23,486 bases of DNA from G963674505 sp964575975 (GCA_964575975.1 CAZNTU010000080.1:1-23486); one strand, 5' to 3'; shown: positions 13,379 through 21,023, counted from the stretch's first letter. Numbers and translations: made by a program. The notes: generated by a model not told the origin, from the letters alone.

Positions 13379-15511
13379 ATGAGAAGGAAAGATTTTGTTG
13401 GGTTTTTCGGGGTTGTCGCGTTCGCGTGGCTCTTTTTCCCAGCTCTCTTGCAGGCCCAGGAAGCGCCGGAGAGCACGGAGCTGGACGATGTGGTCGTGAC
13501 AGCCACTCGCGAGATGAAAGTTATCGACACGCCTGCTTCCATATCCGTGATCACCGCGGAGGATTTGGAAGCCATGGGGGTCAAGAATATCGGGGACGCC
13601 CTGGTCAGGCTGCCCGGCGTCTTCGACGACGGAGCTTCCAAGTACTATCTGAGCGTCAGAGGCACGCGCAGTTCCAGTTCGGGGGGACCGCTTCTCCTGC
13701 TCGACGGCGTTCCGCAGGATCTGGGAAAGTCGGGCTACAACAATATCGAAACCATTCCGGTTTCGGACATCGAGCGCATCGAGGTGCTGCGCTCGTCCGG
13801 CACCACGGCCTTCGGGTCGGATTCGGCCCGCGGGGTCATCAGCATCGTCACGAAATCCGGAAAGAAAAACCGACCGCTCTCCGCGACCTCCAGCGTCTCC
13901 TACGGATCGTGGGAAACCTTCAATTCCTACGCGAACCTTTCGGGAGGAGTGAACGGGTGGGACTATTTCGTCAACGCTTCGTACCTGGATACGGAGGGCT
14001 ACGTCCACGACGATCAGACGCGCAACAGCTTGCGCATGAAAGGCGGATACAATTTCTCCGAAAACAACCGGCTCGGGTTGAACCTGGGGTATTCCAACAA
14101 CGACTACGAGACCTCGAGAGGCAAGAACCTGTACGCTTTGAACGAGGACAGGAGGGCCGACGAGTTCTACGAATCGCCGGGCGGCAACCTTGTCACCTAC
14201 AACGAAAACGAACAGACGGTTTTCAGCTACGCCATGGACTACAATCTGCAAAACGGCGATTTCTTTCTGAAAGCCCTGGCGGCGGGCACGCAGTTCGAAG
14301 AATCGTACGATGCCCGCTATCAAACCTACTACAGTCCCAAAAGCGTCTACACCGAGGATCGGGACCAGGATCGCTACAAGCTGGACCTGTCCGGAGGATA
14401 TCGTTTCGGGTTCGGAAACATCCAATATACACCGACCATCGGGACCAGTCTGGAACTGACCGACTTCGAAAACGTACGGCAATATCCGAACGATCCCGCA
14501 GGAAAAGTTTCCAGCAAACGAAAGGCGGACATGGAATTCGACCAGGACGAGTTCGGCCTTTTCTTCCAGAACCAGCTGTTTTTCGGCGAGGACATCGAAC
14601 TCAATTTGGGAATTCGGTGGGACGAAGTCGGCTACGACGTCGCCAACAAAAACGGCGACGAGGTGGACGTGTCCCACACCAAGTATCCGTGGTCCATCGC
14701 GCCCGCCTACCATTGGAACCCGGACGCGACGACCTACGTCTCCGCCGGAAAGTCCTACTGGTATCCCGCGCCGTTCTACTACGAGTCCGCCATGCAGTAC
14801 ATGAATCCGGAGAACCTGCCCGAAGACTTGAAGCCGGAAGAAAGCCTGACCTACGAAATCGGCCACAAGCAGCGGATCGCGCGATGGGCGAACGTCAACT
14901 TGACTCTCTTTTACATCGAATACAAGGACAAGTACGCGGTCTTCTACGATTCCAGCCAAGCCTACGCCGGGTACAAGAACACGGGCGATTCGGAACATGT
15001 CGGCGTCGAACTGGAGATGGACGGCATGATCACCGATTTTCTGGGATACCGCCTGGCCGGCACCTGCATGGAGGCCGAATGGACCAGCGGCCGCGAACGA
15101 GTGTACACCTGGGAAACGCCCAAGAGCTTGGACTTCAGGGACCTGGACGGCTACCAGCTCAACCGCGTGCCGGAGTACAAATACATGATCGGAATCGACG
15201 TCTTCCCCGTCGAAAACCTCAAGTTCAACCTGGATTTCAACGTCACGGGACCGTACTACGTCGACTACCTCAACCGCATCGAATACGGAGAGCGTTGCAC
15301 GGTCGATTTCGGAATCCGCTACGACCAGCCGTCCTGGTCGGTTTGGTTCCTCGGAAACAACATCTTCGACAAGGAGATCGAATCGGTCTACAACTCCAAC
15401 GGCCAGCTGAACACGTCCGACGAAGACATCCGGCTGAACGGCTTGTACGCCAACGAATACCATCCGAGACAGGGGCAGTATTTCGAAGGCGGCGTCACCT
15501 TGAAATTCTGA
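13379..15511 (+). CDS. TonB-dependent outer-membrane receptor
   Basis: This 710-residue receptor starts at ATG 13379 after GGAGGAAGG. The signal peptide ends around LLQA (residue 26). The TonB-box region is ELDDVVVTATRE (about 34-45). The plug has SISVITAEDLEAMGVKNIGD, VRLPGVFDDGAS, GPLLLLDGVPQDL and IERIEVLRSSGTTAFGSDSA, and the barrel ends ...YFEGGVTLKF. The tail is homologous to the receptor fragment at 1-236. The gene lies 142 bases after the activator ATPase with no terminator or second riboswitch between, so it probably belongs to the riboswitch 2 transcript. A strong terminator follows at 15576. A corrinoid, cobalt complex or other substrate of the HgdB-like module is possible; the sequence does not settle it. 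Confidence 0.93.
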   Translation: MRRKDFVGFFGVVAFAWLFFPALLQAQEAPESTELDDVVVTATREMKVIDTPASISVITAEDLEAMGVKNIGDALVRLPGVFDDGASKYYLSVRGTRSSSSGGPLLLLDGVPQDLGKSGYNNIETIPVSDIERIEVLRSSGTTAFGSDSARGVISIVTKSGKKNRPLSATSSVSYGSWETFNSYANLSGGVNGWDYFVNASYLDTEGYVHDDQTRNSLRMKGGYNFSENNRLGLNLGYSNNDYETSRGKNLYALNEDRRADEFYESPGGNLVTYNENEQTVFSYAMDYNLQNGDFFLKALAAGTQFEESYDARYQTYYSPKSVYTEDRDQDRYKLDLSGGYRFGFGNIQYTPTIGTSLELTDFENVRQYPNDPAGKVSSKRKADMEFDQDEFGLFFQNQLFFGEDIELNLGIRWDEVGYDVANKNGDEVDVSHTKYPWSIAPAYHWNPDATTYVSAGKSYWYPAPFYYESAMQYMNPENLPEDLKPEESLTYEIGHKQRIARWANVNLTLFYIEYKDKYAVFYDSSQAYAGYKNTGDSEHVGVELEMDGMITDFLGYRLAGTCMEAEWTSGRERVYTWETPKSLDFRDLDGYQLNRVPEYKYMIGIDVFPVENLKFNLDFNVTGPYYVDYLNRIEYGERCTVDFGIRYDQPSWSVWFLGNNIFDKEIESVYNSNGQLNTSDEDIRLNGLYANEYHPRQGQYFEGGVTLKF

Positions 15512-15575
15512 CGCGACTGCGTTTCGGAGAACGGCGCGGCCTCCGGACAGAGGACCGCATATGAAAGACGGATAC

Positions 15576-15606
15576 CCCGGACCGTTGTTTTCGGTCCGGG
15601 CTTTTT
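15576..15606 (+). terminator. Intrinsic terminator after the second complete TonB receptor
   Basis: CCCGGACCG (15576-15584) and CGGTCCGGG (15592-15600) form a perfect 9-bp stem with a 7-base loop, followed by five T (15602-15606). It ends the riboswitch 2 transcript. Confidence 0.92.
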
Positions 15607-15782
15607 AGACGAACACGGGCACTCCGGCCCGCCGGGCCTCCTGGAAGCCTGATTCCGGAAAAAAACATTCCGATGCGAGAAGGCCGTCCGCGTCGAGCGC
15701 CCGAGATACGAACCTCGACAAGCCTTCGATTTTTCACCATGACAGAGGATCGACCGCGATTTGCAGTCTGCGATCCAAGACC
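15605..15782 (-). pseudogene. Duplicated internal fragment of glycerophosphodiester phosphodiesterase gene
   Basis: The minus strand reads VLDRRLQIAVDPLSW, a TGA stop, then KIEGLSRFVSRALDADGLLA and a stretch ending GFQEARRAGVPVFV before TAA. This matches residues about 182-240 of the intact phosphodiesterase at 16821-17684 almost residue for residue. The intact copy has SWWKIEG where this one has SW-stop, a TGG-to-TGA change. Flanks on both sides lack further similarity, and the TAA lies in the T-run of the receptor terminator. This is a decayed partial duplicate, not a separate gene. Confidence 0.9.
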
Positions 15783-15884
15783 AGTGGACATTCCCGCTCT
15801 TCGAAAAATCTTTGTTGGATTGCGGCGGATATGATATTTATCTTGCCTGAAAGCATAAATTCGAATGAACAATGGAGGCGTATC

Positions 15885-15959
15885 GTGAAATTCGATGTTA
15901 CTATAGACCGCGACGAAGAGGGGTTTCCCCTGACCATAGAAACGAGGCAGGTAGATTGA
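15885..15959 (+). pseudogene. HicB-like antitoxin stub
   Basis: A GTG at 15885 with GGAGG (15874-15878) starts a 24-codon frame reading MKFDVTIDRDEEGFPLTIET and ending RQVD. The start resembles HicB antitoxins (MKY/F-x-V-x-I-x-R-D-E-x-G). The rest of the HicB fold is missing and no HicA toxin is adjacent, so this looks like a truncated relic. Its stop overlaps the -35 element of the vapBC promoter. The match is short, so chance is possible. Confidence 0.45.
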
Positions 15960-15984
15960 CAATGTAATCAGAACACGCTACCCT
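15956..15984 (+). promoter_or_regulatory. Sigma-70 promoter of vapBC
   Basis: A perfect TTGACA (15956-15961) is followed, after 17 bases, by TACCCT (15979-15984). The -10 overlaps the left arm of the operator palindrome. Confidence 0.7.
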
Positions 15985-16013
15985 GACATCAGATTTGACG
16001 TTATGATATCAGG
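15982..16013. promoter_or_regulatory. Inverted-repeat operator before vapB
   Basis: CCTGACATCA (15982-15991) and TGATATCAGG (16004-16013) match as inverted arms at 9 of 10 positions with a 12-base spacer. The left arm covers the -10, and the right arm runs into the AGGAGG ribosome-binding site (16011-16016). Binding of a ribbon-helix-helix antitoxin here would block transcription. Confidence 0.75.
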
Positions 16014-16021
16014 AGGAACAA

Positions 16022-16267
16022 ATGAATCGCACCCAAATCCAATTAACCGAAGAACAGCACAAACTGCTAAGAGAAATATCAAAAGATACTAGGGAACCAA
16101 TGGCCGCATTGATCCGCAAGGCGGTGGATCATTTTCTGCTGACGCGTCGACCGGACCGGTATTGCCTGTATAAACAGGCGCAAGCCGTCGTCGGGAAATA
16201 TGAAGCCGGGATCCCGGACATATCCACGGATCACGACCGCTATCTGGAGGATGCGTTTCAGTCATGA
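16022..16267 (+). CDS. vapB: Ribbon-helix-helix antitoxin, VapB-type
   Basis: This 81-residue protein begins MNRTQIQLTEEQHKLLREIS and continues TREPMAALIRKAVDHFL. It is a typical ribbon-helix-helix domain: an N-terminal beta strand with alternating polar residues (RTQIQLT), then two helices. The C-terminal half (about 45-81, ending HDRYLEDAFQS) is charged and flexible, as in toxin-wrapping antitoxin tails. It has AGGAGG five bases before the ATG and overlaps the PIN toxin start by four bases. It should bind the palindrome just upstream and repress the operon while neutralising the toxin. Confidence 0.9.
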   Translation: MNRTQIQLTEEQHKLLREISKDTREPMAALIRKAVDHFLLTRRPDRYCLYKQAQAVVGKYEAGIPDISTDHDRYLEDAFQS

Positions 16268-16683
16268 TTGTTTTCGCAGACACCTCAGCCCTCTATGCCC
16301 TTATGGTTCGTGACGACATGATGCATGTTCGCGCGAAGACATGCTTTTCCCACTTTGCAGAACAAGCCGCGCAGTTGATCAGCAGCTCCTTCGTGTTGGT
16401 GGAAACCATCGCTCTTTTGCAAAGAAGGATCGGCCTTGATGCGGTTCAGGATTTTCATGCCAGGATCGTCCCGTTATTGGACGTGTTATGGGTAAACGCC
16501 GAATGGTATGCCCGTGCGCTCCAGTGGCTTTCTCTACAGGGGAAGCGGGATCTCAGTCTGGTGGATTGCCTCAGCTTCGAGATCATGGAGGCCCGTGCGG
16601 TTACTTTGGCATATGCCTATGACAAACATTTCGAGGAAAACGGTTTTGCCACTGTTCATTATGGCGATGACCCAAGTTTTTAA
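16264..16683 (+). CDS. vapC: PIN-domain RNase toxin VapC
   Basis: This 139-residue protein has the PIN-domain acidic site: Asp6 in MIVFADTSALYALM, Glu47 in SFVLVETIALL, Asp101 in LSLVDCLSF and Asp120 in AYAYDKHFEENGF. Such toxins are Mg-dependent endoribonucleases, often cutting tRNA or rRNA. All four acidic residues are present and the length is normal, so it is probably active. It differs from the PIN relic at 392-538, which ends in the DHHEFD-type motif, so the two are not copies of one module. Confidence 0.92.
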   Translation: MIVFADTSALYALMVRDDMMHVRAKTCFSHFAEQAAQLISSSFVLVETIALLQRRIGLDAVQDFHARIVPLLDVLWVNAEWYARALQWLSLQGKRDLSLVDCLSFEIMEARAVTLAYAYDKHFEENGFATVHYGDDPSF

Positions 16684-16704
16684 ATCCACGTTCTCCATTG
16701 TTTA

Positions 16705-16747
16705 CGGGCATCCCCCTTCGCCTTCGGCTACGGAGGACGGGTGCCCG
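16705..16747. repeat. Large nested hairpin between convergent vapC and phosphodiesterase genes
   Basis: CGGGCATCC (16705-16713) pairs with GGGTGCCCG (16739-16747) with one G-T wobble. Inside it CCTTCG (16715-16720) pairs with CGGAGG (16731-16736). The stem is very stable but no clear T-run follows on either strand. It may act as a bidirectional terminator or be a mobile hairpin repeat. Confidence 0.65.
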
Positions 16748-16820
16748 CTCCTGCACATCATTTGAAGAGCGCCGAGCACATAAGCCTTGAACGTTCGGTT
16801 TTTCTGTACCGATTTGCTGT

Positions 16821-17684
16821 TCAAGGTGCCGTCGCTTCGGCTTTTTCCTCGACCTTTTCCGACTTCAGGCGTTCGGGACGGTCGCAGGAAACCACGTCCG
16901 CGCCCAGTTCGACCGCATGATCGAACCGGTTTTTCAGATCGTGCGTTCCCCAAATATAAACGAAAACCGGCACTCCGGCCCTACGCGCTTCTTGAAAGCC
17001 GAATTCCGGGAAGAACCATTCGGAGGCGAAAAGGGCATCCGCGTCGAGCGCCCGCGAGACGAACGTCGGCAGGCCTTCGATTTTCCACCAGGACAGAAGA
17101 TCGACCGCGATTTGCAGTCTGCGGTCCAAAGCCTTTATGGCTTTCGCGGTGTTCACGTCCTTGAGCGGATCGGCGATGAAGAAGAACACCCGGTCGGCCA
17201 TGCCTTTGTCCAAAACCGCCCGGCCGGCACGGGAGACATCGACGTCTTTCATGTCCAAAGCGAGAGTGAACTTCGAAGACGTCGCCGCCAACGCCAGAAT
17301 TTCTTCGAGCGTCGGTATTTTCTCCCCGGTGACCCGGTTGTCGGAGGTTTTGAGGAAAAAGGTTTTCAGCTCCGCCAAGTCCTTGTCCGCCACTCGTCCT
17401 TGGCCGGTGCTGGTGCGCTCGAGGGTTTCGTCGTGCATCGACACGACGATGCCGTCGCGGCTGGTCCTGAGATCCACTTCGGACCCGTACAGGCCCGAAT
17501 CCATTGCGGCCCGGACGCTGCCCAGGGAATTTTCCGGTTCGTCGCAGGTCAAGCCTCGATGGGCGTACAGCAGCGTCCCCACGAGCGATTTCTCTTCTTC
17601 CGCGGAGACGACGCAGGTTGAAAATGCGATAAAAAGCAGCATCGCAACGCAAATGGTCTTCGTTTTCGTTTTGCAGTTTGACAT
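16821..17684 (-). CDS. Glycerophosphodiester phosphodiesterase family protein, exported
   Basis: This 287-residue protein has a signal peptide (about 1-28, ending CVVSA) followed by the GDPD TIM-barrel hallmarks: YAHRGLTCDEPENSLGSVRA (His42, Arg43, Glu51), GSEVDLRTSRDGIVVSMHDE (Glu69, Asp71, His84) and ERTSTGQGRV. The barrel closes with AGVPVFVYIWGTHD and LGADVVSCDRPE. These enzymes release glycerol-3-phosphate from deacylated phospholipids in a metal-dependent reaction; periplasmic forms feed phosphate or glycerol-phosphate uptake. All catalytic residues seen in the family are present. The gene stands alone between vapC (convergent) and the assembly gap. A decayed partial copy lies at 15605-15782, on the other side of vapBC. 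Confidence 0.93.
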   Translation of the reverse strand: MSNCKTKTKTICVAMLLFIAFSTCVVSAEEEKSLVGTLLYAHRGLTCDEPENSLGSVRAAMDSGLYGSEVDLRTSRDGIVVSMHDETLERTSTGQGRVADKDLAELKTFFLKTSDNRVTGEKIPTLEEILALAATSSKFTLALDMKDVDVSRAGRAVLDKGMADRVFFFIADPLKDVNTAKAIKALDRRLQIAVDLLSWWKIEGLPTFVSRALDADALFASEWFFPEFGFQEARRAGVPVFVYIWGTHDLKNRFDHAVELGADVVSCDRPERLKSEKVEEKAEATAP

Positions 17685-17837
17685 CGAATTTTCTTTCTGC
17701 CTGAATGATCGGCGGTTCGGAGTTCATGGTTCGACTCCGTCGGTTTTTTCGCTCCGCGTCCGTTTGTCGCAAGGCCGCGGCTCGCATTTCTCTCCGCGGT
17801 CGCCCAAGCTCCGGGGGGTTGATGTTTATCGCCGTCC

Positions 17838-17937
17838 NNNNNNNNNNNNNNNNNNNNNNNNNNNNNNNNNNNNNNNNNNNNNNNNNNNNNNNNNNNNNNN
17901 NNNNNNNNNNNNNNNNNNNNNNNNNNNNNNNNNNNNN
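17838..17937. other. Assembly gap (100 Ns)
   Basis: Exactly 100 N characters, the conventional placeholder for a scaffold gap of unknown size. It hides the 3' end of the tandem-nitrilase gene and whatever separates it from the phosphodiesterase gene. The 153 bases between the phosphodiesterase start and the gap show no riboswitch or gene that I recognise. Confidence 0.98.
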
Positions 17938-19442
17938 GGCGAAGCAGCGTCTGGAAATCGACGCTATCCTGAAACCTCTTCGAGCGGATAAGCCCCGTGT
18001 CCAAGGAAGCGCCGCATGTTTCTCCGGGACCCGCTACGGATTCGCCCCAGCGTCGGTGTCCCTCCGGGGGAGTCCATACGCCCGCGCCGTCGCCTGCGCA
18101 GATCGCCGTCGCCATGTTCTCGATCGTGCGGATTCCGGCAAGGAGCCTTTGTTCGGGCAACAGGCGCTCCTCGAACGACAAGGCCAGGTCGCATCCTCTT
18201 TTCGAGGCCGCCACGGCCAGTTCCGGGTGCAGCATCGCGGAAAAGGGTGCCAGAAACAAGCGGAGCGGTCCGAAATCGGGCATGGGAAAGCCTTCCCCGT
18301 TTTCGAACGGCCATTTCGCAAGTCGCCATTGCCCGACGGCTTTTCCGCGCTCGAAAAAGGCGGATTGTCGAATCGCCGTTTTCAAGATTGCAGGCGACGA
18401 CGCCCGCTCCGGTGTCGCACGCGATTCGTTCGACGGTTTCCAGAGCACCGTCCGAGAAATCGTACGGGCTAAGAAGATACAAGCCTTTATTTTCCCGGCC
18501 GTTCCCTTTCAAATGGTCTTTCAGCGACTCGACCGGGTGCTTTCCGGCTTCGGGGACGACGCAGTTGACTTCCACGACGGCGGGCTCCGGCAATTTCAGG
18601 AACCCGGTCAGGTCGCGAATCATGCGAAGGTTCAAATAGCAGTCGTAGTAATGCGACGGTCTTCGGTCGGCGAGACGGTTCAGGCGGGCTTTTCCGTCTA
18701 TCCGTCCGTTCGAATCCAAAGGCAGCTCCGCCACGAAAATTCCGGTGTCCTCGTTTTTTCCCTCCAAAAGCGTTCGTCCAGAGGGATCGAACACGTACGA
18801 CGAGGCGTCGCGGCAATCCATGATCCGGTCTACTCCGGTACGGTTGCAGGCGGCAAGGTAGAAACCGTTTTCCAGCGCGCGGGCGCGCCACAATTCGGCC
18901 GGATCAAGTCCCGACGGAGGCCAGTTGGAAGGCGCGAGCAGCAGATTCGCCCCTCGCAGGGCGGTCGCCCGGGGCATCAGGCCGTGATAGGCGTCCGAAC
19001 AGATCAACACACCAGCCCGCCCCCATGGAGTCTCGAAAGTATTGTCCTGTCTGGGATCACCGGGACAGGCCCAGCGGCTTTCCGCGTTGATTTTTCGGTA
19101 TCGGCTCACCGTCCTGCCCTCGGGTCCCAGCACGAACGCGCTGTTGTACAGAATTCCGGTCCAAGGGTCCTTTTCCGCGATGCCGACGCAAACGTAGATG
19201 CCGTGCCTTTCGGACAAACCGGCCAGGCCGGTCGTCGTCGGGCCGTCTCCCGTCTCCGCGAGCGGCGCGATTTCGTCGCGGCTTTCGAAGGAATATCCGG
19301 AAACGGACATTTCCGGCGCCACGACGATTTTCGCGCCTCGCGCCGCAGCCTCCGACACCGACCGGAAAAGCCGTTCCCGGTTTTCCTCCGGTTTTCTATA
19401 CCGCACGTTCAAGTGGATCAAGGCAAGCTTCAATTTTTCCAT
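17938..19442 (-). pseudogene. Tandem carbon-nitrogen hydrolase (nitrilase superfamily), frameshifted, 3' end in gap
   Basis: From ATG 19442 (AGAGGA upstream) the first domain has the complete nitrilase triad: Glu44 in KIVVAPEMSVSGYS, Lys117 in SRYRKINAE and Cys148 in GVLICSDAYHGL. Around residue 285 a second nitrilase-like domain begins (PAVVEVNCVVPEAGKHPVES). At a run of five A (plus strand 18354-18358) the frame shifts; dropping one base would join ...STIRLF to ERGKAVGQWRLAKWPFENGE. The continuation (HPELAVAASKRGCDLALSFE) aligns with the post-nucleophile region but lacks the catalytic Cys, so domain two is probably a pseudo-enzyme. The shift may be a sequencing error or a real mutation. The start overlaps cbiK by 47 bases, so the two form an operon under riboswitch 3. 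Amide hydrolysis on a corrinoid or cofactor is a guess. Confidence 0.82.
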
Positions 19443-20247
19443 CGGGTCCTCTTTCCGAATTTGCGAAAATCAGGTTGTTGCGCCCGGGAATAACGTCCAG
19501 GGCGCTTTGAATGTGGTTTCCGAAGATTTCGACGATCTCGGGACGCGCGCCCAAGCCTTCGGCCTCCAGAACCGTTTCGACATTATGCTTCTCGAACGCC
19601 GTTTTCCACGAATCCTCCTCGCCGGCCAGGTCCTCCCGGAAATGAACGCCCGCCACGATCATAAAGGGAACCAGGCGCGCGCGGCCGAAACCCGAAGCGC
19701 GAACCTTTTCCGCGACGATCTCCTTCGAAAGCAAGTCGCCGTCGACCATTCCCACCAGCGCGCGTTTGCCGTAGCGGCTTTGCAGATAGTGCTCGAAAGC
19801 CAAGTAGACCGACCAGCAGCAGTGATCCGTGCCGTGGCCCACCAGGACGACCGCCTCTTCGGGGTCCTGTTCGAAAAAGCACGATAGCGCGTTCGCGGTA
19901 GCCTCGAAATCCTCGGGGCCGCAAAGTAGGGAATGTCCGACGCTGACCCTGACCGGCCCGAGCGACACCTCCCGGCGCAGGCGATGGAATTCGTGGCCGC
20001 AAATCATGTTGAACGACTGTACCGCGGCCCAATCGCAGCCCTGGGAGGCGAGCTTTTCCAGAACAAGGCGAGGGGTGGGAAGTTCTATGTTCCGCTTTTT
20101 CAGTCTATGCACAACGATGCGCGAGTTGTACGCCCAATGGATTTCGTGGCTCGGGAAGCGGACTTTCAGGCGTTCGTCGATTTTTTCGTAGACGGCCATT
20201 GCGCGGGTAGTGGTCCCGAACGCGACGACGACAATGGGATGATCCAT
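19396..20247 (-). CDS. cbiK: Sirohydrochlorin cobaltochelatase, CbiK type
   Basis: This 283-residue protein begins MDHPIVVVAFGTTTRAMAVY. The ATG at 20247, with AGGAG upstream, is preferred over an extension to 20310 that would run into the terminator. CbiK features include VVHRLKKR, VQSFNMICGHEFHRL, VVLVGHGTDH (His138) and PFMIVAGVHFREDLAGEEDSWK (His202); the two His correspond to the cobalt ligands of the family. It inserts Co(II) into sirohydrochlorin at the start of the anaerobic cobalamin pathway, without ATP. No export signal is visible, so it is cytoplasmic. It is the first gene after riboswitch 3 and overlaps the nitrilase gene. It looks intact, and its presence makes the loss of cobN less harmful for corrinoid synthesis. 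Confidence 0.95.
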   Translation of the reverse strand: MDHPIVVVAFGTTTRAMAVYEKIDERLKVRFPSHEIHWAYNSRIVVHRLKKRNIELPTPRLVLEKLASQGCDWAAVQSFNMICGHEFHRLRREVSLGPVRVSVGHSLLCGPEDFEATANALSCFFEQDPEEAVVLVGHGTDHCCWSVYLAFEHYLQSRYGKRALVGMVDGDLLSKEIVAEKVRASGFGRARLVPFMIVAGVHFREDLAGEEDSWKTAFEKHNVETVLEAEGLGARPEIVEIFGNHIQSALDVIPGRNNLIFANSERGPDGKIEACLDPLERAV

Positions 20248-20308
20248 TTTCAGACTCCTGATGGTCGATGTTCGAACCGACGCAGGCGTCCGGCTTTCGC
20301 GCCTCCCC

Positions 20309-20343
20309 AAAAAAAATCCCGAATCGCGTACGCGATTCGGGAT
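20309..20343 (-). terminator. Intrinsic terminator, expression platform of riboswitch 3
   Basis: The 28-base perfect palindrome at 20316-20343 (half-site ATCCCGAATCGCGT) is followed on the minus strand by eight U, encoded by A at 20309-20316. It sits between the aptamer and the cbiK start, so cobalamin binding is expected to end transcription here. Confidence 0.95.
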
Positions 20344-20404
20344 GTCCCTTTTTCATCCGGCGCGCGAGAAGCCGACTTGTCCGAGCGGTCGGTCTACTCA
20401 TAAT

Positions 20405-20558
20405 AGTTCAGGCAGGTCTTCTGACTCTCGGATCGTCCTATCGACCGCGCCTTCCCGGCGTTCAAAGCCAGTGGCGTCTCGCGGTCCTCGTCCCCGATCA
20501 CAGCGGCGGGCCCGTCCCCGATTCTCGCGGGGTTCCCTGTTAGGCTCTTTCGAGCACC
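20405..20558 (-). promoter_or_regulatory. Cobalamin riboswitch 3
   Basis: Read on the minus strand, the elements are AGAGCC...AACAGGGAA, GGGCCCGCCGCTGTGATC, GCCACTGGC, CGCCGGGAAGGCG and the B12 box AGTCAGAAGACCTGCC (plus-strand complement near 20411-20426). It starts eight or so bases after the predicted transcription start and is followed by a strong terminator. It should switch cbiK and the nitrilase gene off when cobalamin is sufficient. Confidence 0.95.
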
Positions 20559-20572
20559 CGAACAAAGACGGC

Positions 20573-20601
20573 ACGATAAAAGAACGTCAAAAAAATGTCA
20601 A
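20573..20601 (-). promoter_or_regulatory. Sigma-70 promoter of the cbiK transcript
   Basis: On the minus strand a perfect TTGACA (20601-20596) and TATCGT (20578-20573) are 17 bases apart. The expected start near 20566 leads directly into riboswitch 3. Confidence 0.8.
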
Positions 20602-21023
20602 GTCCAAAACCGAATGCAAAAGGAACGTCCCTGTGCAAAGAAACCGATCGCGCAAGGCTGCCATGTCGGAGCCGCCGTTTCCGACAACGCGAAATCGGAA
20701 AAAAACTTGCAAAACACCAGTCGATCATGGTTTAAAAAGGATCGTAGAGATATCGATTCGGTTTGCCGTTAAATCCGATGTGTGTTTTTTTCACATATTT
20801 TCGGTATTGTCAAATTTTCGGGAGTCCAAGGATAATGCAAGTATGTTTGATTTGTCGTTCAATACGCAATTTGTAATGATTAACGAAAAACTGTCAATCA
20901 CTGGCTGAACGGACTGTCGCCGCACAGCCTGAAGATAGAGCGGATACCCCTCTACAGGGGATACCGCTCATCTTCGAGATTATGTAATATTCCATAATTC
21001 AATTCTTTAAAACGGAAGGGTAC
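20602..21023. other. Intergenic region, transition from GC-rich to AT-rich DNA
   Basis: I see no supported gene in this stretch. Base composition falls sharply after about 20740. The only marked structure is the long hairpin at 20931-20975, listed separately. Codon-like structure in the open frames is poor and they lack ribosome-binding sites. Confidence 0.6.
20931..20975. repeat. Long near-perfect hairpin at the composition boundary
   Basis: GAAGAT-a-GAGCGGATACCCCT (20931-20951) pairs with AGGGGATACCGCTCATCTTC (20956-20975) around a 4-base loop, with one bulged A and a small internal mismatch. No T-run follows, so it is not a standard terminator. It could be a recombination, cruciform or RNA-processing site. 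Confidence 0.7.

Noticed and set aside
13184..15463. 759-codon open frame on the minus strand
   Set aside because: It is antisense to the TonB receptor at 13379-15511, which has a signal peptide, plug motifs and a ribosome-binding site. Long antisense frames are expected in GC-rich genes.
20768..20774. GTTAAAT fitting the GTTRRRY integron core
   Set aside because: I found no matching inverted inner arms or upstream RYYYAAC box, so a 7-base match in AT-rich DNA is likely chance.
20931..20975. Long hairpin as an intrinsic terminator
   Set aside because: Neither strand has a T-run after the stem and no gene ends just before it. It is kept as an unexplained hairpin.
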